From Oryzibacter oryziterrae (lineage in GTDB: Bacteria > Pseudomonadota > Alphaproteobacteria > Rhizobiales > Pleomorphomonadaceae), in NCBI RefSeq assembly GCF_021864535.1, contig NZ_JAKJIC010000013.1, forward strand, positions 62,001-126,000: DNA of 64,000 nt, written 5' to 3'. The notes under the pieces are model-generated. The model was not told where the DNA came from. It saw only the letters and a program-made list of their open reading frames with translations, and did no database searches. Of this stretch, positions 19,387-28,918 are shown one piece after another (position 1 is the stretch's first letter; every line of letters starts with the position of its first letter). A program made the position numbers and the translations under genes.

Positions 19387-21072
19387 ATGGCTTTAAGTGA
19401 AAATTTACAAATAAATCAAAGAAGCTTCGTCGAATTTCTGCGGGAACGCGAGCTCCTGAAAGATCCGGCGCAGGCGGGGAAATCCACAGCAACGGGCGAG
19501 GACTTGTGGCGTTCGGGACAAGTTGCCGCCGCCGAACTTGCGCAGGCCGCTGCCGCCTACCACGGCCTGCCGCGTCTCGACGCCGAGCGTGTCGCCGCCG
19601 CGACACCCCGCTTCGGCGACCTTTCCCGCCGCTTCCTGCGCGACAATGCCATCTTTCCCTTTGACGACGGCAGTGCGGTGACGCTGGGGGTCGCCGATCC
19701 CGGACGGGCCGATGCCATCGATGCGGTGCGTCTGGCGGTCGGCTTTGCCGCGCCGCTCGGCGTGCTCTCCTTTGACGAGATCGATCAGCTGTTCGAGCGC
19801 GCCGGCGCCGATACCGGCGAGGCCGCGCCCGCCACGGCCGACGAGGCCGGCGATGACGACACCATCGCCTTCACGGACTCGGTCGAAGCACTGCAGGACC
19901 TGGCGCGCGGCGCGCCCATCGTGCGCATCATCGACCAGATGCTCGAGCGGGCCATCGAGATGGGCGCGACCGACATCCATCTGGAATCGGGTCGCGACCA
20001 GCTGCGCGTCCGCTTCCGTGTCGACGGCTTCCTCCGGCAGGATCAGGTGTTCCCCCGCCACATGGCCGCCGCCATCATCTCGCGCATCAAGATTCTGGCC
20101 AGCCTCGACATTGCCGAGCGCCGCCTGCCGCAGGACGGCCGCGCCAACATCCGCATCGGCAATCAGGAGGCCGACCTGCGTGTCGCCCTTGCTCCGACGC
20201 TCTATGGCGAGACGGCGGTGCTGCGCATCCTCGTCAAGGATACGCGCCTTCTGGAACTCAACCGCGTCGGCATGACTGCCCGCGACCAGGAGACCTTCCG
20301 CGCCCTGCTGGCCGAGCCGCACGGCATCCTGATCGTCACCGGCCCCACCGGTTCGGGCAAGACCACGACGCTTGCGACCGCCATCTCCATGATCAACGAC
20401 CCCTCGGTGAAGATCATGACGGTGGAAGACCCGGTGGAGTATCAGATTCCCGGCGTGCACCAGACCCAGATCAAGCCGGCCATCGGGCTCGATTTCGCCG
20501 CCGCCCTGCGCTCCTTCCTGCGCCATGACCCGGACGTGATCATGGTGGGCGAAATGCGCGACCGCGAGACGGCCGGCATCGGCATCCAGGCCGCGCTCAC
20601 CGGCCATCTGGTGCTGACGACGCTGCACACCAACACCGCGGCCGACGCCATCGTGCGCCTGACCGACATGGGCATCGAGCCCTATCTCATCTCCTCGACG
20701 CTGCGTGGCGTGCTCGGCCAGCGCCTGGTGCGGCGCCTCTGCGAGCGCTGTCGCAAGCCCGATGCGCGCGAGGCACAGATCGCCCATGAAGTGGCGGAAG
20801 CGCGCGGTTATCGGCTCGATCCGTCCTGGGTGTTCCACGGCCCGGTGGGCTGCGAGGCCTGCGGCCATTCCGGCTACCGCGGACGCATCGGCATCTTCGA
20901 GGCCCTGCGCGTCGACGACACGCTGCGCCAGATGATCCGCAAGGAGCCGGACCAGTTCCGCATCGTCGAGGCGGCGCGCGCCGGTGGCATGACCACCATG
21001 CTGGAAGACGGGCTCGCCAAATCGGGCCAAGGCATCACCTCCATGGACGAGGTGCTGCGGACGACGGGATAG
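19387..21072 (+). CDS. gspE: Type II secretion system ATPase GspE
   Basis: The product is 561 aa. The N1E/N2E domains (about residues 30-140) dock to GspL. The core has Walker A GPTGSGKTTT, the Asp box (MTVEDPVEYQIPG), Walker B and His box (LRHDPDVIMVGEMRDRET...TGHLVLTTLHTNTA) and the GspE zinc module LCERCRKP...CEACGHSGYRGR, whose four Cys are intact. It powers pseudopilus assembly at the cytoplasmic face. ATG 19387 is chosen because the upstream extension to 19297 lies in the divergent promoter region shared with gspD. Confidence 0.97.
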   Translation: MALSENLQINQRSFVEFLRERELLKDPAQAGKSTATGEDLWRSGQVAAAELAQAAAAYHGLPRLDAERVAAATPRFGDLSRRFLRDNAIFPFDDGSAVTLGVADPGRADAIDAVRLAVGFAAPLGVLSFDEIDQLFERAGADTGEAAPATADEAGDDDTIAFTDSVEALQDLARGAPIVRIIDQMLERAIEMGATDIHLESGRDQLRVRFRVDGFLRQDQVFPRHMAAAIISRIKILASLDIAERRLPQDGRANIRIGNQEADLRVALAPTLYGETAVLRILVKDTRLLELNRVGMTARDQETFRALLAEPHGILIVTGPTGSGKTTTLATAISMINDPSVKIMTVEDPVEYQIPGVHQTQIKPAIGLDFAAALRSFLRHDPDVIMVGEMRDRETAGIGIQAALTGHLVLTTLHTNTAADAIVRLTDMGIEPYLISSTLRGVLGQRLVRRLCERCRKPDAREAQIAHEVAEARGYRLDPSWVFHGPVGCEACGHSGYRGRIGIFEALRVDDTLRQMIRKEPDQFRIVEAARAGGMTTMLEDGLAKSGQGITSMDEVLRTTG

Positions 21073-21177
21073 GCTGGCCTGTGGGAGGCGGGACGGACGC
21101 TTTCCTGATCGGCTGCACCGGACACATGAAACACAGCGATGCCGGGCGGAGGAGGGCCGCCCATCGGCTGCGGGCTC

Positions 21178-21226
21178 TTGCAATTGCGAATGACTTGCAA
21201 TTAGAATGCTTCCAATTTGCAAGGGA
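21178..21226 (+). promoter_or_regulatory. Candidate Mn/Fe-responsive (Mur/MntR-type) operator upstream of mntH
   Basis: TTGCAATT occurs twice in direct orientation about 17 bp apart, and CCAATTTGCAAGG follows as an inverted version, all within 50 bp ahead of mntH. In rhizobia, mntH is repressed by the Fur-family protein Mur through TTGCAA-rich palindromes. The assignment to Mur is by analogy. Confidence 0.5.
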
Positions 21227-21250
21227 CGAGCGGGAAGTGGGCGAGACAAG

Positions 21251-22600
21251 ATGTTGAAGCGTACTGAGGGGGCTGCAGGGTCCGAGGGGTTTCGCGGTTG
21301 GCGCAAGACCGGTGGTGAAGCGGCGCTGGCCGAGGTGCACAAGTCCGTCGTCGTTCCCGGCAAGCCGGGGCTGAAGCGCCTCCTCGCCTTCCTCGGACCG
21401 GGCTATCTCGTGGCGGTCGGCTACATGGACCCGGGCAACTGGGCCACCTCGCTCGCCGGCGGGTCGCGCTTCGGCTATGCGCTGCTCTTCGTCGCCCTGC
21501 TCTCCAACTTCATGGCCATCCTGCTGCAGGCGCTGTGCGCCCGCTTGGGCATCGGCACGGGCCGCGACCTCGCGCAGGCCTGCCGCGACGCCTATCATCC
21601 GGCGCTCGCCTTTCCGCTGTGGCTGCTGGCGGAGGCCGCCATCTGCGCCACCGATCTCGCCGAGGTGATCGGCACGGCCATCGGCCTCAACCTGCTGCTC
21701 GGCATTCCCCTCGAGATCGGCGTGTTGCTGACGGCCGCCGACGTGTTTCTGGTTCTGGGCCTGCAGAACCTCGGCTTTCGCTATGTGGAAGCGATGATCA
21801 TCGCGCTGCTCGGCGTCATCGCCATCTGCTTCGGGCTGCAGATCGCCATGGCCCGGCCCGACTGGCCGGCCGTGCTCGGGGGCTTTGCGCCGTCGACGGA
21901 GATCCTCACCAACCCCGACATGCTCTATCTCGCCCTCGGCATCATCGGCGCCACCGTGATGCCGCATAACCTCTATCTGCATTCGGCCATCGTGCAGACG
22001 CGGGCCTATGGCGAAGACGTCGCCTCGCGCCGCAGTGCCATTTCCTATGCCACCTTCGATTCCACGCTGGCGCTGATGTTCGCGCTGGTGATCAACGCCT
22101 CGATCCTGGTGCTGGCGGCTGCTGCCTTCTACGACACCGGCCACACCACCATTGCCGAACTGGGCGAAGCGCATACCTTGCTCGCCCCGCTGCTCGGCTC
22201 CGCCATCGCGCCGACGCTGTTTGCCGTGGCGCTGATCGCCTGCGGCTTCAACTCGACCGTCACCGCCACCCTCGCCGGGCAGGCGGTGATGGAAGGCTTC
22301 CTGTCGATCCGCCTCAAGCCCTGGGTGCGCCGGCTGATCACGCGCCTGATCGCCATCGTACCGGCGGCGGCGGTGACGCTGACCTATGGCGAGAGCGGCA
22401 CGGCAAAGCTGCTGATCCTCAGCCAGGTGATTCTCAGCCTGCAACTGCCCTTTGCCGTGGTGCCCCTGGTGCTCTTCACCGCCGATCGCGCCAAGATGGG
22501 GCCTTTCGTGGCGCCGCGCTGGCTGTCGATCACCTCCGGCATCGTCGCCGTCATCATCATCGCGCTCAACGTCAAGCTGCTCAGCGATTTCATCCTGTGA
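21251..22600 (+). CDS. mntH: Nramp-family divalent metal (Mn2+) transporter MntH
   Basis: The product is 449 aa with about 11-12 membrane helices. The metal-binding motifs are intact: helix 1 [15 protein letters not shown] (Asp and Asn ligands) and helix 6 [15 protein letters not shown] (Met and His/Asn region). The protein imports Mn2+ and some Fe2+ with protons. It splits the T2SS cluster, lying between gspE and gspL, but carries its own operator-like repeats and so is probably regulated separately. ATG 21251 gives an N-terminus that is long but usual for rhizobial MntH. A longer frame from 21206 would begin inside the operator region. Confidence 0.95.
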   Translation: MLKRTEGAAGSEGFRGWRKTGGEAALAEVHKSVVVPGKPGLKRLLAFLGPGYLVAVGYMDPGNWATSLAGGSRFGYALLFVALLSNFMAILLQALCARLGIGTGRDLAQACRDAYHPALAFPLWLLAEAAICATDLAEVIGTAIGLNLLLGIPLEIGVLLTAADVFLVLGLQNLGFRYVEAMIIALLGVIAICFGLQIAMARPDWPAVLGGFAPSTEILTNPDMLYLALGIIGATVMPHNLYLHSAIVQTRAYGEDVASRRSAISYATFDSTLALMFALVINASILVLAAAAFYDTGHTTIAELGEAHTLLAPLLGSAIAPTLFAVALIACGFNSTVTATLAGQAVMEGFLSIRLKPWVRRLITRLIAIVPAAAVTLTYGESGTAKLLILSQVILSLQLPFAVVPLVLFTADRAKMGPFVAPRWLSITSGIVAVIIIALNVKLLSDFIL

Positions 22601-22737
22601 CCGCAAGACGCGGGCCCTCAATTGTGGGTCGCCCCAAATTTTGCGTTTTTGAGTGTTAACGGCTTTGTGCTAGACCTCGATCCGATTGCCGCCGTCCTCC
22701 AGGCCGGGTGTGCAAACGGGTTCCTTTCGAGTTGGTC

Positions 22738-23817
22738 ATGACGAGCCTTTCCGGGCATTTTGCCTCCCTGCTGGACGCTTTCGTCAACGGTCTCGCGCCG
22801 TTGGCGGGCCGCTTTGGCGCGCGGTCGCGCTGGGTGGTGAGCGAGACCGCCGAGGGAGCGCGCCTGCATGCCGTCAACGCCCGCGGCGTGACCACCGATC
22901 TCGGGGCGCTCACCGAGGCCGACGGTCGCCCGGCGCGCGCCCTGCGCAAGCTGCGCGGCGGTCGCATCGAGCTGCGCATCGATCCCCAGCGCATCCTGAC
23001 GCGGACGCTGAGCCTGCCGGCCGCCGGCAAGGCCTATCTCGATCCGATCATCGAGCATCGCCTCGACCGCCTGACGCCCTGGCGTCCGGAAAAGGTGGTG
23101 TTCGGCTATGCCGCCGCCAGCGAGACGGCGGCGGACGGCACCCTTGCCGTCGACTTCGCCGCCACCTCGCGCGACGTGCTGAACGAGGCGCTCGACCGCC
23201 TTGCCGCCGTCGGTCTGACGCCAACGGCGGTCGGCAGCGGCGCCGAGCCCATCGACGCGCCGCTGCGCATCGACCTGTTGCGCGGCAGCGGCGACCCCAC
23301 CCTGAAGCGCCTGCGCCGGGCCTCGGTGATCGGGCTCGTGCTCGCCTTCGCCCTGTTGCTGCCGGCGGCCATCGGCTCCTACATGCTGGCGAGCCAGGAA
23401 GCCGACCGGGTGAGCGAACTCGACCAGCGCCTCAAGGTGAAGCGGCAGGTGCTGTCGCTCGCCGCCGGTGCCGGCAAGGCCGAGGGGCGCGATCTCGAAC
23501 TCATTTCCGCCAAGACCGAACCTGCGTCGGTGGCGCTGTTGATCGACCGCCTGTCGGCGCTGGTGCCCGACGACACCTATCTCGGCGAGCTGTCGCTGGA
23601 AGGCGACAAGCTGCATCTGGCCGGCACCTCCGTCAACGCGCCGGCGCTGATCGGGCTGATCGAGGCCGATCCGGTGCTGTCCGACGCCCGCTTCACCGCG
23701 CCGGTGACCCGCACCGACGACGGTCGCGACAGCTTCGACCTCACGGTCCACTGGGACAAGACGGCGCCGACCGGTGCTCAGGCCGCGGTGCCCGCGTCGA
23801 GCGAGGTGCAGCCATGA
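22738..23817 (+). CDS. gspL: Type II secretion system assembly protein GspL-like (PilN domain)
   Basis: The product is 359 aa. The cytoplasmic N-terminal half (about residues 1-185) contains LPAAGKAYLDPIIEHRLDRLTPWRPEKVVFG, the pattern of GspL/PilM-like proteins that recruit GspE. A single membrane helix (VIGLVLAFALLLPAAIGSYML, about 197-217), a coiled-coil stretch and a periplasmic PilN/ferredoxin-like domain follow. The stop overlaps the next start (ATGA). Sequence identity to enterobacterial GspL is low; the call rests on architecture and on the gspM neighbour. Confidence 0.85.
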   Translation: MTSLSGHFASLLDAFVNGLAPLAGRFGARSRWVVSETAEGARLHAVNARGVTTDLGALTEADGRPARALRKLRGGRIELRIDPQRILTRTLSLPAAGKAYLDPIIEHRLDRLTPWRPEKVVFGYAAASETAADGTLAVDFAATSRDVLNEALDRLAAVGLTPTAVGSGAEPIDAPLRIDLLRGSGDPTLKRLRRASVIGLVLAFALLLPAAIGSYMLASQEADRVSELDQRLKVKRQVLSLAAGAGKAEGRDLELISAKTEPASVALLIDRLSALVPDDTYLGELSLEGDKLHLAGTSVNAPALIGLIEADPVLSDARFTAPVTRTDDGRDSFDLTVHWDKTAPTGAQAAVPASSEVQP

Positions 23818-24359
23818 ACCCCGCCCGCGCCTACGGCTTTGCCGCCGTCATCGTCTTCCTGGCCCTGCCGCTGGCGCTGATCGCGCTGACCGGCGCCAAT
23901 CTCATGCAATATCAGGCCAATGCCGACGTGTCCGCGCGGGAAGACGCCCTGCTCGCCCAGCTCGACGCCCGCCTTGCCCGGCTCGACGTCGCCGGCCGGA
24001 CGGTGACGGACATGTCGTCCATCTATGTGAAGGCCGCCGCCGCGCCGCTCGCCGCCGCCGATCTGCAGCAACTGCTCTCCTCTGCCGCCACCGACGCCGG
24101 CGGCAAGGTGATCGAGACGCAGGTGGTCGACCGCACCGACGAAACCACGCCCGCCGACGAGATCGTCGTGCGCCTGGCGCTCGACGTCAACAACGCCGGC
24201 CTGCTCACCTTCCTGCAGCATGTGGAGACCGGCCTGCCGCTGATGTTCGTCGAGGCGCTGTCGGTACGCCAGGTGCCGGGCACCGGGGATGCCGGTGCCG
24301 AGACCGATCCGACGCTGCGCGTCGACTGCACGGTGAGGGCCGCATGGAAAGCACCGTGA
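23814..24359 (+). CDS. gspM: Type II secretion system protein GspM
   Basis: The product is 181 aa. It is bitopic, with a membrane helix right after the start (YGFAAVIVFLALPLALIALTG), a coiled coil (DALLAQLDARLARLD) and a small periplasmic ferredoxin-like domain (DEIVVRLALDVNNAGLLTFLQHVETGLPLMFVEAL), which is the GspM_II layout. It pairs with GspL in the inner-membrane platform. It is coupled to gspL by ATGA and to the next gene by TGATG. Confidence 0.88.
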   Translation: MNPARAYGFAAVIVFLALPLALIALTGANLMQYQANADVSAREDALLAQLDARLARLDVAGRTVTDMSSIYVKAAAAPLAAADLQQLLSSAATDAGGKVIETQVVDRTDETTPADEIVVRLALDVNNAGLLTFLQHVETGLPLMFVEALSVRQVPGTGDAGAETDPTLRVDCTVRAAWKAP

Positions 24360-25111
24360 TGCGCCGCCCTCTCGCCATGGCCACGGCTCTCTTGGTTCTC
24401 GGCTGCGGCTGGAGCCGCGCCGAGGATGCCGTTGCCGACCCGGCCCTGTTCAATCCGCTGGCCGCGATCGGCGAGGATCGGCTGAAGGCCTTTGCCGAAC
24501 GCCCGCTGTTCACGCCGTCCCGCCGCGCACCCGAGGCCGAGGTGGACACGCCGCCGACCGATCCGGAGCCGGCGCCGCCCACCGAGCCCGACACGCCCGA
24601 CAGCCCGAACCCGCCCAATGCCAAGCTGCTCGGCATCCTCGGCACCGACGCCGACGCCATCGCCGTGATCCAGGACCAGGACGCCGGCCAGACGCTGACG
24701 CTCCGGGTCGGTGACAGCATTGGCGACTGGCAGGTGGCCGAGATCGGCGATACCTCGGTGACGCTGTCCTTCGAGGACCAGACCTCGGATCTGCAGCTGT
24801 TCCAGCCGGGCGGGGCACCCGCGGGCGCTGCGACCGACGGCGCTGCGGCATCCCCCGATTCCGGCGCCTATGGCGGCGGCGATCCGTCCGCCGACACCCC
24901 CGACGCGGCCGCGCCCGCAGAGCCGATGGACGCCGGCCAGGACAATGGCGGCGATGGTCAAGCCGCCGAACCCGAGGGGCAGGACCCCCGCACCATGCTG
25001 GATCGGGTCCGCGCCATGCGCGAGGCCCAGCAGAAGGCGAGCGGCAACCTGTTCGGCCACAAGCCGCAGAAGCCGGGCCACCATCCGCCGGGCTTCGATC
25101 CGGCTCAGTGA
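24359..25111 (+). CDS. GspC/GspN-like T2SS protein with homology-region domain
   Basis: The product is 250 aa. The N-terminal hydrophobic segment (MRRPLAMATALLVLGCGW) is either a signal peptide, possibly a weak lipobox, or an uncleaved anchor. Then comes AERPLFTPSRRAP, characteristic of the HR domain of GspC and of GspN, and a small beta domain (LLGILGTDADAIAVIQDQ...LRVGDSIGDWQVAEIGDTSVTLSF). The C-terminal 90 residues are low-complexity Ala/Asp/Gly/Pro. No separate gspC is present, so this probably links the platform to the secretin. ATG 24359 overlaps the gspM stop and has GGAAAG upstream; ATG 24344 is an alternative. Confidence 0.7.
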   Translation: MRRPLAMATALLVLGCGWSRAEDAVADPALFNPLAAIGEDRLKAFAERPLFTPSRRAPEAEVDTPPTDPEPAPPTEPDTPDSPNPPNAKLLGILGTDADAIAVIQDQDAGQTLTLRVGDSIGDWQVAEIGDTSVTLSFEDQTSDLQLFQPGGAPAGAATDGAAASPDSGAYGGGDPSADTPDAAAPAEPMDAGQDNGGDGQAAEPEGQDPRTMLDRVRAMREAQQKASGNLFGHKPQKPGHHPPGFDPAQ

Positions 25112-25198
25112 GAGGCGCACGGCCGGAAGGCGGCGAAGGACTGGAAACCTTGGCGGCCCGCGTATAAGACAGACCGCAACGCAACAGGGACCCTGCCC

Positions 25199-25975
25199 AT
25201 GCTGAAAGCGCGTGTCATCCCCTGCCTGGACGTCAAGGACGGCCGGGTGGTCAAGGGGGTCAACTTCGTCGATCTGGTCGATGCCGGCGATCCCGTGGAG
25301 GCCGCCGCGGCCTATGACGCGGCCGGCGCCGACGAGTTGTGCTTCCTCGACATCACCGCCAGCCACGAAAAGCGCGGCATTCTGCTCGACGTGGTGCGTC
25401 GCACCGCCGAGCGCTGCTTCATGCCGCTGACCGTCGGCGGCGGCGTGCGCTCGGTGGAGGACATCCGCGCACTGCTGCTGGCCGGCGCCGACAAGGCCTC
25501 GATCATGTCCGCCGCCGTGCATGACCGGCAGCTGGTCAAGCGCGCCGCCGACAAGTTCGGCGATCAGTGCATCGTGGTCGCCGTCGACGCCAAGCGCGTC
25601 TCCGCCGACGGCGAGACGCCGCGCTGGGAAGTGTTCACCCATGGCGGCCGTACCGCGACGGGCATCGATCCCATCGAATATGCGCAGGAAGTGGTGTCGC
25701 TCGGCGCCGGCGAGATCCTGCTCACCTCCATGGACCGCGACGGCACCAAGTCCGGCTTCGACATCGAGCTGACGCGCCGCATCGCCGACTCCGTGCACGT
25801 GCCGGTGATCGCCTCGGGCGGCGTCGGTACGCTCGACCATCTGGTGGAGGGCATCCGCGACGGTCACGCGACCGCCGTGCTCGCCGCCTCCATCTTCCAT
25901 TTCGGCACCTTCACGATCGGTGAGGCCAAGCAGCACATGGCGGCGGCGGGCATTCCGGTCCGCCTCAACGGATGA
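25199..25975 (+). CDS. hisF: Imidazole glycerol phosphate synthase subunit HisF
   Basis: The product is 258 aa, a (beta/alpha)8 barrel. The catalytic Asp pair is visible as PCLDVKDG (Asp11) and VAVDAKRV (about Asp130), with phosphate-binding loops VGGGVRS and ASGGVGT. With HisH it turns PRFAR plus ammonia into imidazole glycerol phosphate and AICAR, the fifth step of histidine synthesis. hisH and hisA are not in the window, although hisF would normally follow them, so this gene may be separated from the rest of the pathway. Its stop overlaps hisE. Confidence 0.98.
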   Translation: MLKARVIPCLDVKDGRVVKGVNFVDLVDAGDPVEAAAAYDAAGADELCFLDITASHEKRGILLDVVRRTAERCFMPLTVGGGVRSVEDIRALLLAGADKASIMSAAVHDRQLVKRAADKFGDQCIVVAVDAKRVSADGETPRWEVFTHGGRTATGIDPIEYAQEVVSLGAGEILLTSMDRDGTKSGFDIELTRRIADSVHVPVIASGGVGTLDHLVEGIRDGHATAVLAASIFHFGTFTIGEAKQHMAAAGIPVRLNG

Positions 25976-26304
25976 GTGCGATGAGCGGATTTTCCCTTGA
26001 AGACCTCGAGGCGGTGATCGCCGACCGCCTCGTCAATGGCGACGAGACCTCCTACACCCGCAAGCTTGCCGCCCGCGGCATGCCCAAGGCGGCGCAGAAG
26101 GTGGGCGAGGAAGCCGTGGAGGCGGTGATCGCCGCCGTCTCGGGCGACCGCACGGGCCTGCGCAACGAATGCGCCGACCTGTTCTACCATCTCCTTGTGG
26201 TGCTGAAGCTGGCCGATCTGCCGCTTGAAGAGGTGCTCGACGAACTCGGTCGCCGCATGGGCCGTTCCGGCCTCGAAGAAAAAGCCAGTCGGGCTAAAGA
26301 CTAG
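25972..26304 (+). CDS. hisE: Phosphoribosyl-ATP pyrophosphatase HisE
   Basis: The product is 110 aa. It is an all-alpha NTP-pyrophosphohydrolase with the metal-binding motif [13 protein letters not shown] and [14 protein letters not shown]. It removes pyrophosphate from PR-ATP, the second step of histidine synthesis. ATG 25972 overlaps the hisF stop (ATGA); ATG 25981 is also possible. Confidence 0.97.
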   Translation: MSAMSGFSLEDLEAVIADRLVNGDETSYTRKLAARGMPKAAQKVGEEAVEAVIAAVSGDRTGLRNECADLFYHLLVVLKLADLPLEEVLDELGRRMGRSGLEEKASRAKD

Positions 26305-26497
26305 GCGAAACTTCTTTAGCTGTTATGATATATGACGGGCGCGTGACGGATTTCCGCGAGCAAGACGGGAAGTCGTGCAAGAGCGGAAGCTGCTCAAGTG
26401 GTTGAGACTTGAGACACCAGCGGCCGCTCGGGGCGAGGCAAAGCAAGGGGCATCCGTCGTCCGGTTCGCCGGTCACCCGGGTGGCATGTGAAAATCG

Positions 26498-27451
26498 ATG
26501 GATCAGATCGCACGCGCGGCACTGTCCCCTTACGAAACCTATACCAGGGCCGCCTGGTCGACCTTGAGCCGTGAAGCGCCGATGACGCTGACGCTCGAAG
26601 ACGTCGTCCGCTTGCGCTCCCTCGGCGATCCGGTTCAGCTCGAGGAAGTGCGCGAAATCTACCTGCCGCTGTCGCGCCTCTTGTCGCTCTATGTGGAAGC
26701 GACGCAAGGGCTGCACCGCGCCACGCGCCAGTTTCTCGGCTCGAGCCAGGCCAAGATGCCCTATATCATCGGCATCGCCGGATCGGTGGCGGCGGGCAAG
26801 TCGACCACGGCGCGCATCCTCAAGACCATGCTGCAGCGCTGGGCTTCCTCGCCCAAGGTGGACCTGATCACCACCGACGGCTTCCTGCTGCCCAACGCCG
26901 TGCTGCGCGAGGAAGGGCTGATGGAGCGCAAGGGCTTCCCCGACAGCTACGACCTGCCGGCCCTGCTCGCCTTTCTCACCGACATCAAGGCCGGCAAGCC
27001 CGCGGTGACCGCGCCGGTCTATTCGCATCTCGTCTATGACGTGGTGCCCGGCGAGCGCGTCACCATCGACCGGCCTGACATCCTGATCCTCGAAGGGCTG
27101 AACGTGCTGCAGACGAGCCGCCTGCCGCGCGACGGCAAGGCCATCCCCTTCGTCTCCGATTTCTTCGACTTCTCGATCTACATCGACGCCAACGAAGACG
27201 ATCTCGAACGCTGGTATGTGGAGCGCTTCCTGCGCCTGCGCGACACCGCCTTCCGCGATCCCAAGTCCTATTTCCGCAAATATGCCGAGATACCCCAGGA
27301 AGAGGCGCTGGCCATCGCGCTGAGCCTGTGGCACGGCATCAACCTGCCGAACCTGCGCGACAACATCCAGCCGACGCGCCCGCGCGCCGACCTGATCCTG
27401 CGCAAGAGCGCCAGCCATTCCATCGATACGGTGATGCTGCGCAAGCTCTAG
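26498..27451 (+). CDS. coaA: Type I pantothenate kinase CoaA
   Basis: The product is 317 aa. Its P-loop is [17 protein letters not shown] (about residues 90-106). TTDGFLLPN and [16 protein letters not shown] are pantothenate-binding and catalytic stretches, and [11 protein letters not shown] follows. It phosphorylates pantothenate as the first step of CoA synthesis and is feedback-inhibited by CoA in this family. The order hisF-hisE-coaA is common in alphaproteobacteria. The stop codon TAG (27449-27451) lies inside the left arm of a palindromic repeat. Confidence 0.97.
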   Translation: MDQIARAALSPYETYTRAAWSTLSREAPMTLTLEDVVRLRSLGDPVQLEEVREIYLPLSRLLSLYVEATQGLHRATRQFLGSSQAKMPYIIGIAGSVAAGKSTTARILKTMLQRWASSPKVDLITTDGFLLPNAVLREEGLMERKGFPDSYDLPALLAFLTDIKAGKPAVTAPVYSHLVYDVVPGERVTIDRPDILILEGLNVLQTSRLPRDGKAIPFVSDFFDFSIYIDANEDDLERWYVERFLRLRDTAFRDPKSYFRKYAEIPQEEALAIALSLWHGINLPNLRDNIQPTRPRADLILRKSASHSIDTVMLRKL

Positions 27452-27520
27452 TGGTTCGATTCTGACATTTGCATCCGCCCGATACGACCCGCCGAGCAAA
27501 TGTCAAAGTCGCTCCACTAG
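27448..27520. repeat. Palindromic repeat of the TGACATTTGC family
   Basis: The outer arms are CTAGTGG and CCACTAG; the inner arms are TGACATTTGC (27463-27472) and GCAAATGTCA (27496-27505). Together they make an imperfect 25-bp inverted repeat around a 23-base centre. A diverged copy lies at 3346-3413. The left end overlaps the coaA stop codon. Confidence 0.75.
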
Positions 27521-27598
27521 CGGCACCTTCCAAACGACCTGATCGATGAACGAAGGCTCCATGTCCCAGCGAACCAGAGGCAGAGGGAAAGGGCGGTC

Positions 27599-28912
27599 AT
27601 GAAAGGCTTCCTCGTCGGCTCGATCCGCTCGGGGTCCGGCAAGACGACGTTGACGCTGGGCCTGATGCGCGCCTTCGCCCGCCGGGGCGCGAGCGTGGCA
27701 CCGCTCAAATGCGGTCCCGACTATATCGATCCCGCCTTCCATGCCATCGCGGCCGGGCGCAGCGGGTCCAATCTCGACAGCTGGGCCATGACGCCGGCCC
27801 AGGTGGAAACGCTGGCCGCCCGCACCACCGGCGCTGCCGATCTGGTGATCGCCGAGGGGCTGATGGGCCTGTTCGACGGTGTCGGCTCAGTTCCCGGCCG
27901 AACCGGTTCTTCCGCCGACATTGCCGCCGCCCTCGGCCTGCCCGTGCTATTCATCCACGACGTCAGCGGCCAGTCGTCCTCGGTCGCGGCGGTGGCGCTC
28001 GGGGTGAAGCTGCTCGATCCGCGCCTGACACTCATGGGTGTCGTGCTCAACCGCGTCGGTTCGGAGCGGCACCGGCGGCTGGCCACAGAGGCCGTCGAGG
28101 CGCTCGGCATCGCCGTGCTCGGCGCCCTGCCGCGCCAGGACAGCATTGCGTTGCCCGAGCGGCACCTGGGTCTCGTCCAGGCGGGCGAGATCGCCGGCAT
28201 CGAGCAGCGCATCGACGCCATGGCCGATCTGGTGGCTGCCCATGTGGATCTCGACCGAATCGCCGCCGCGGCCGATGGGCGGACCCTGCCGGACGCCGGC
28301 GACAGCGCGCTTGCCCCACCTGGCCAGCGCATCGCGCTCGCCCGCGACGCTGCCTTCAGTTTCACCTATCCGCATGTGCTCGCCGGCTGGCGCGCGGCAG
28401 GCGCGGAGATCCTGCCCTTCTCGCCGCTTGCCGACGAGGCGCCCGATCCCTCGGCCGATTGCTGCTGGCTGCCGGGCGGCTATCCCGAGCTGCACGCCGG
28501 GCGCATCGCGGCGGCGGATCGCTTTCTGAACGGCCTGCGCGCCTTTGCCACGACCCGCCCCGTGCATGGCGAATGCGGTGGCTACATGGTGCTGGGGACG
28601 GGGCTTGAGGATGCCGAGGGCACGCGCCACGCCATGGCCGGCCTCCTGGGGCTGCAGTCGAGCTATGCCCGGCGCAAGCTGCATCTGGGCTATCGCAAGG
28701 CGCGCCTTGCCGGTGCCACCAGCTTCGGTCCTGACGGGGCGACCTTCACCGGCCATGAATTTCACTATGCCAGCACGCTCGATCGCGGCGGCGACGCGCC
28801 CTTTGCGCTGGTTGCCGATGCCCACGGCAAAAGCGAAAGCCCCGACGGGTCGCGCCGGGGCCAGGTAACGGGCAGTTTCTTTCATCTGATCGCGCGGGTC
28901 GACCCGGCTTGA
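27599..28912 (+). CDS. cobB: Cobyrinate a,c-diamide synthase CobB/CbiA
   Basis: The product is 437 aa. The N-terminal dethiobiotin-synthetase-like ATPase has GSIRSGSGKTTLTLGL; CGPDYIDPAFH is the signature that separates CobB/CbiA from CobQ. The C-terminal class I glutamine amidotransferase domain has the nucleophile in HGECGGYMVLG. It amidates the a and c side chains of (hydrogeno)byrinate in cobalamin synthesis. No other cobalamin gene is in the window, and I see no cobalamin riboswitch upstream. Confidence 0.95.
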   Translation: MKGFLVGSIRSGSGKTTLTLGLMRAFARRGASVAPLKCGPDYIDPAFHAIAAGRSGSNLDSWAMTPAQVETLAARTTGAADLVIAEGLMGLFDGVGSVPGRTGSSADIAAALGLPVLFIHDVSGQSSSVAAVALGVKLLDPRLTLMGVVLNRVGSERHRRLATEAVEALGIAVLGALPRQDSIALPERHLGLVQAGEIAGIEQRIDAMADLVAAHVDLDRIAAAADGRTLPDAGDSALAPPGQRIALARDAAFSFTYPHVLAGWRAAGAEILPFSPLADEAPDPSADCCWLPGGYPELHAGRIAAADRFLNGLRAFATTRPVHGECGGYMVLGTGLEDAEGTRHAMAGLLGLQSSYARRKLHLGYRKARLAGATSFGPDGATFTGHEFHYASTLDRGGDAPFALVADAHGKSESPDGSRRGQVTGSFFHLIARVDPA

Positions 28913-28918
28913 AGGCGC

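Noticed and set aside
27521-27598. Cobalamin riboswitch upstream of cobB
   Set aside because: The gap is too short and lacks the conserved B12-box pattern.
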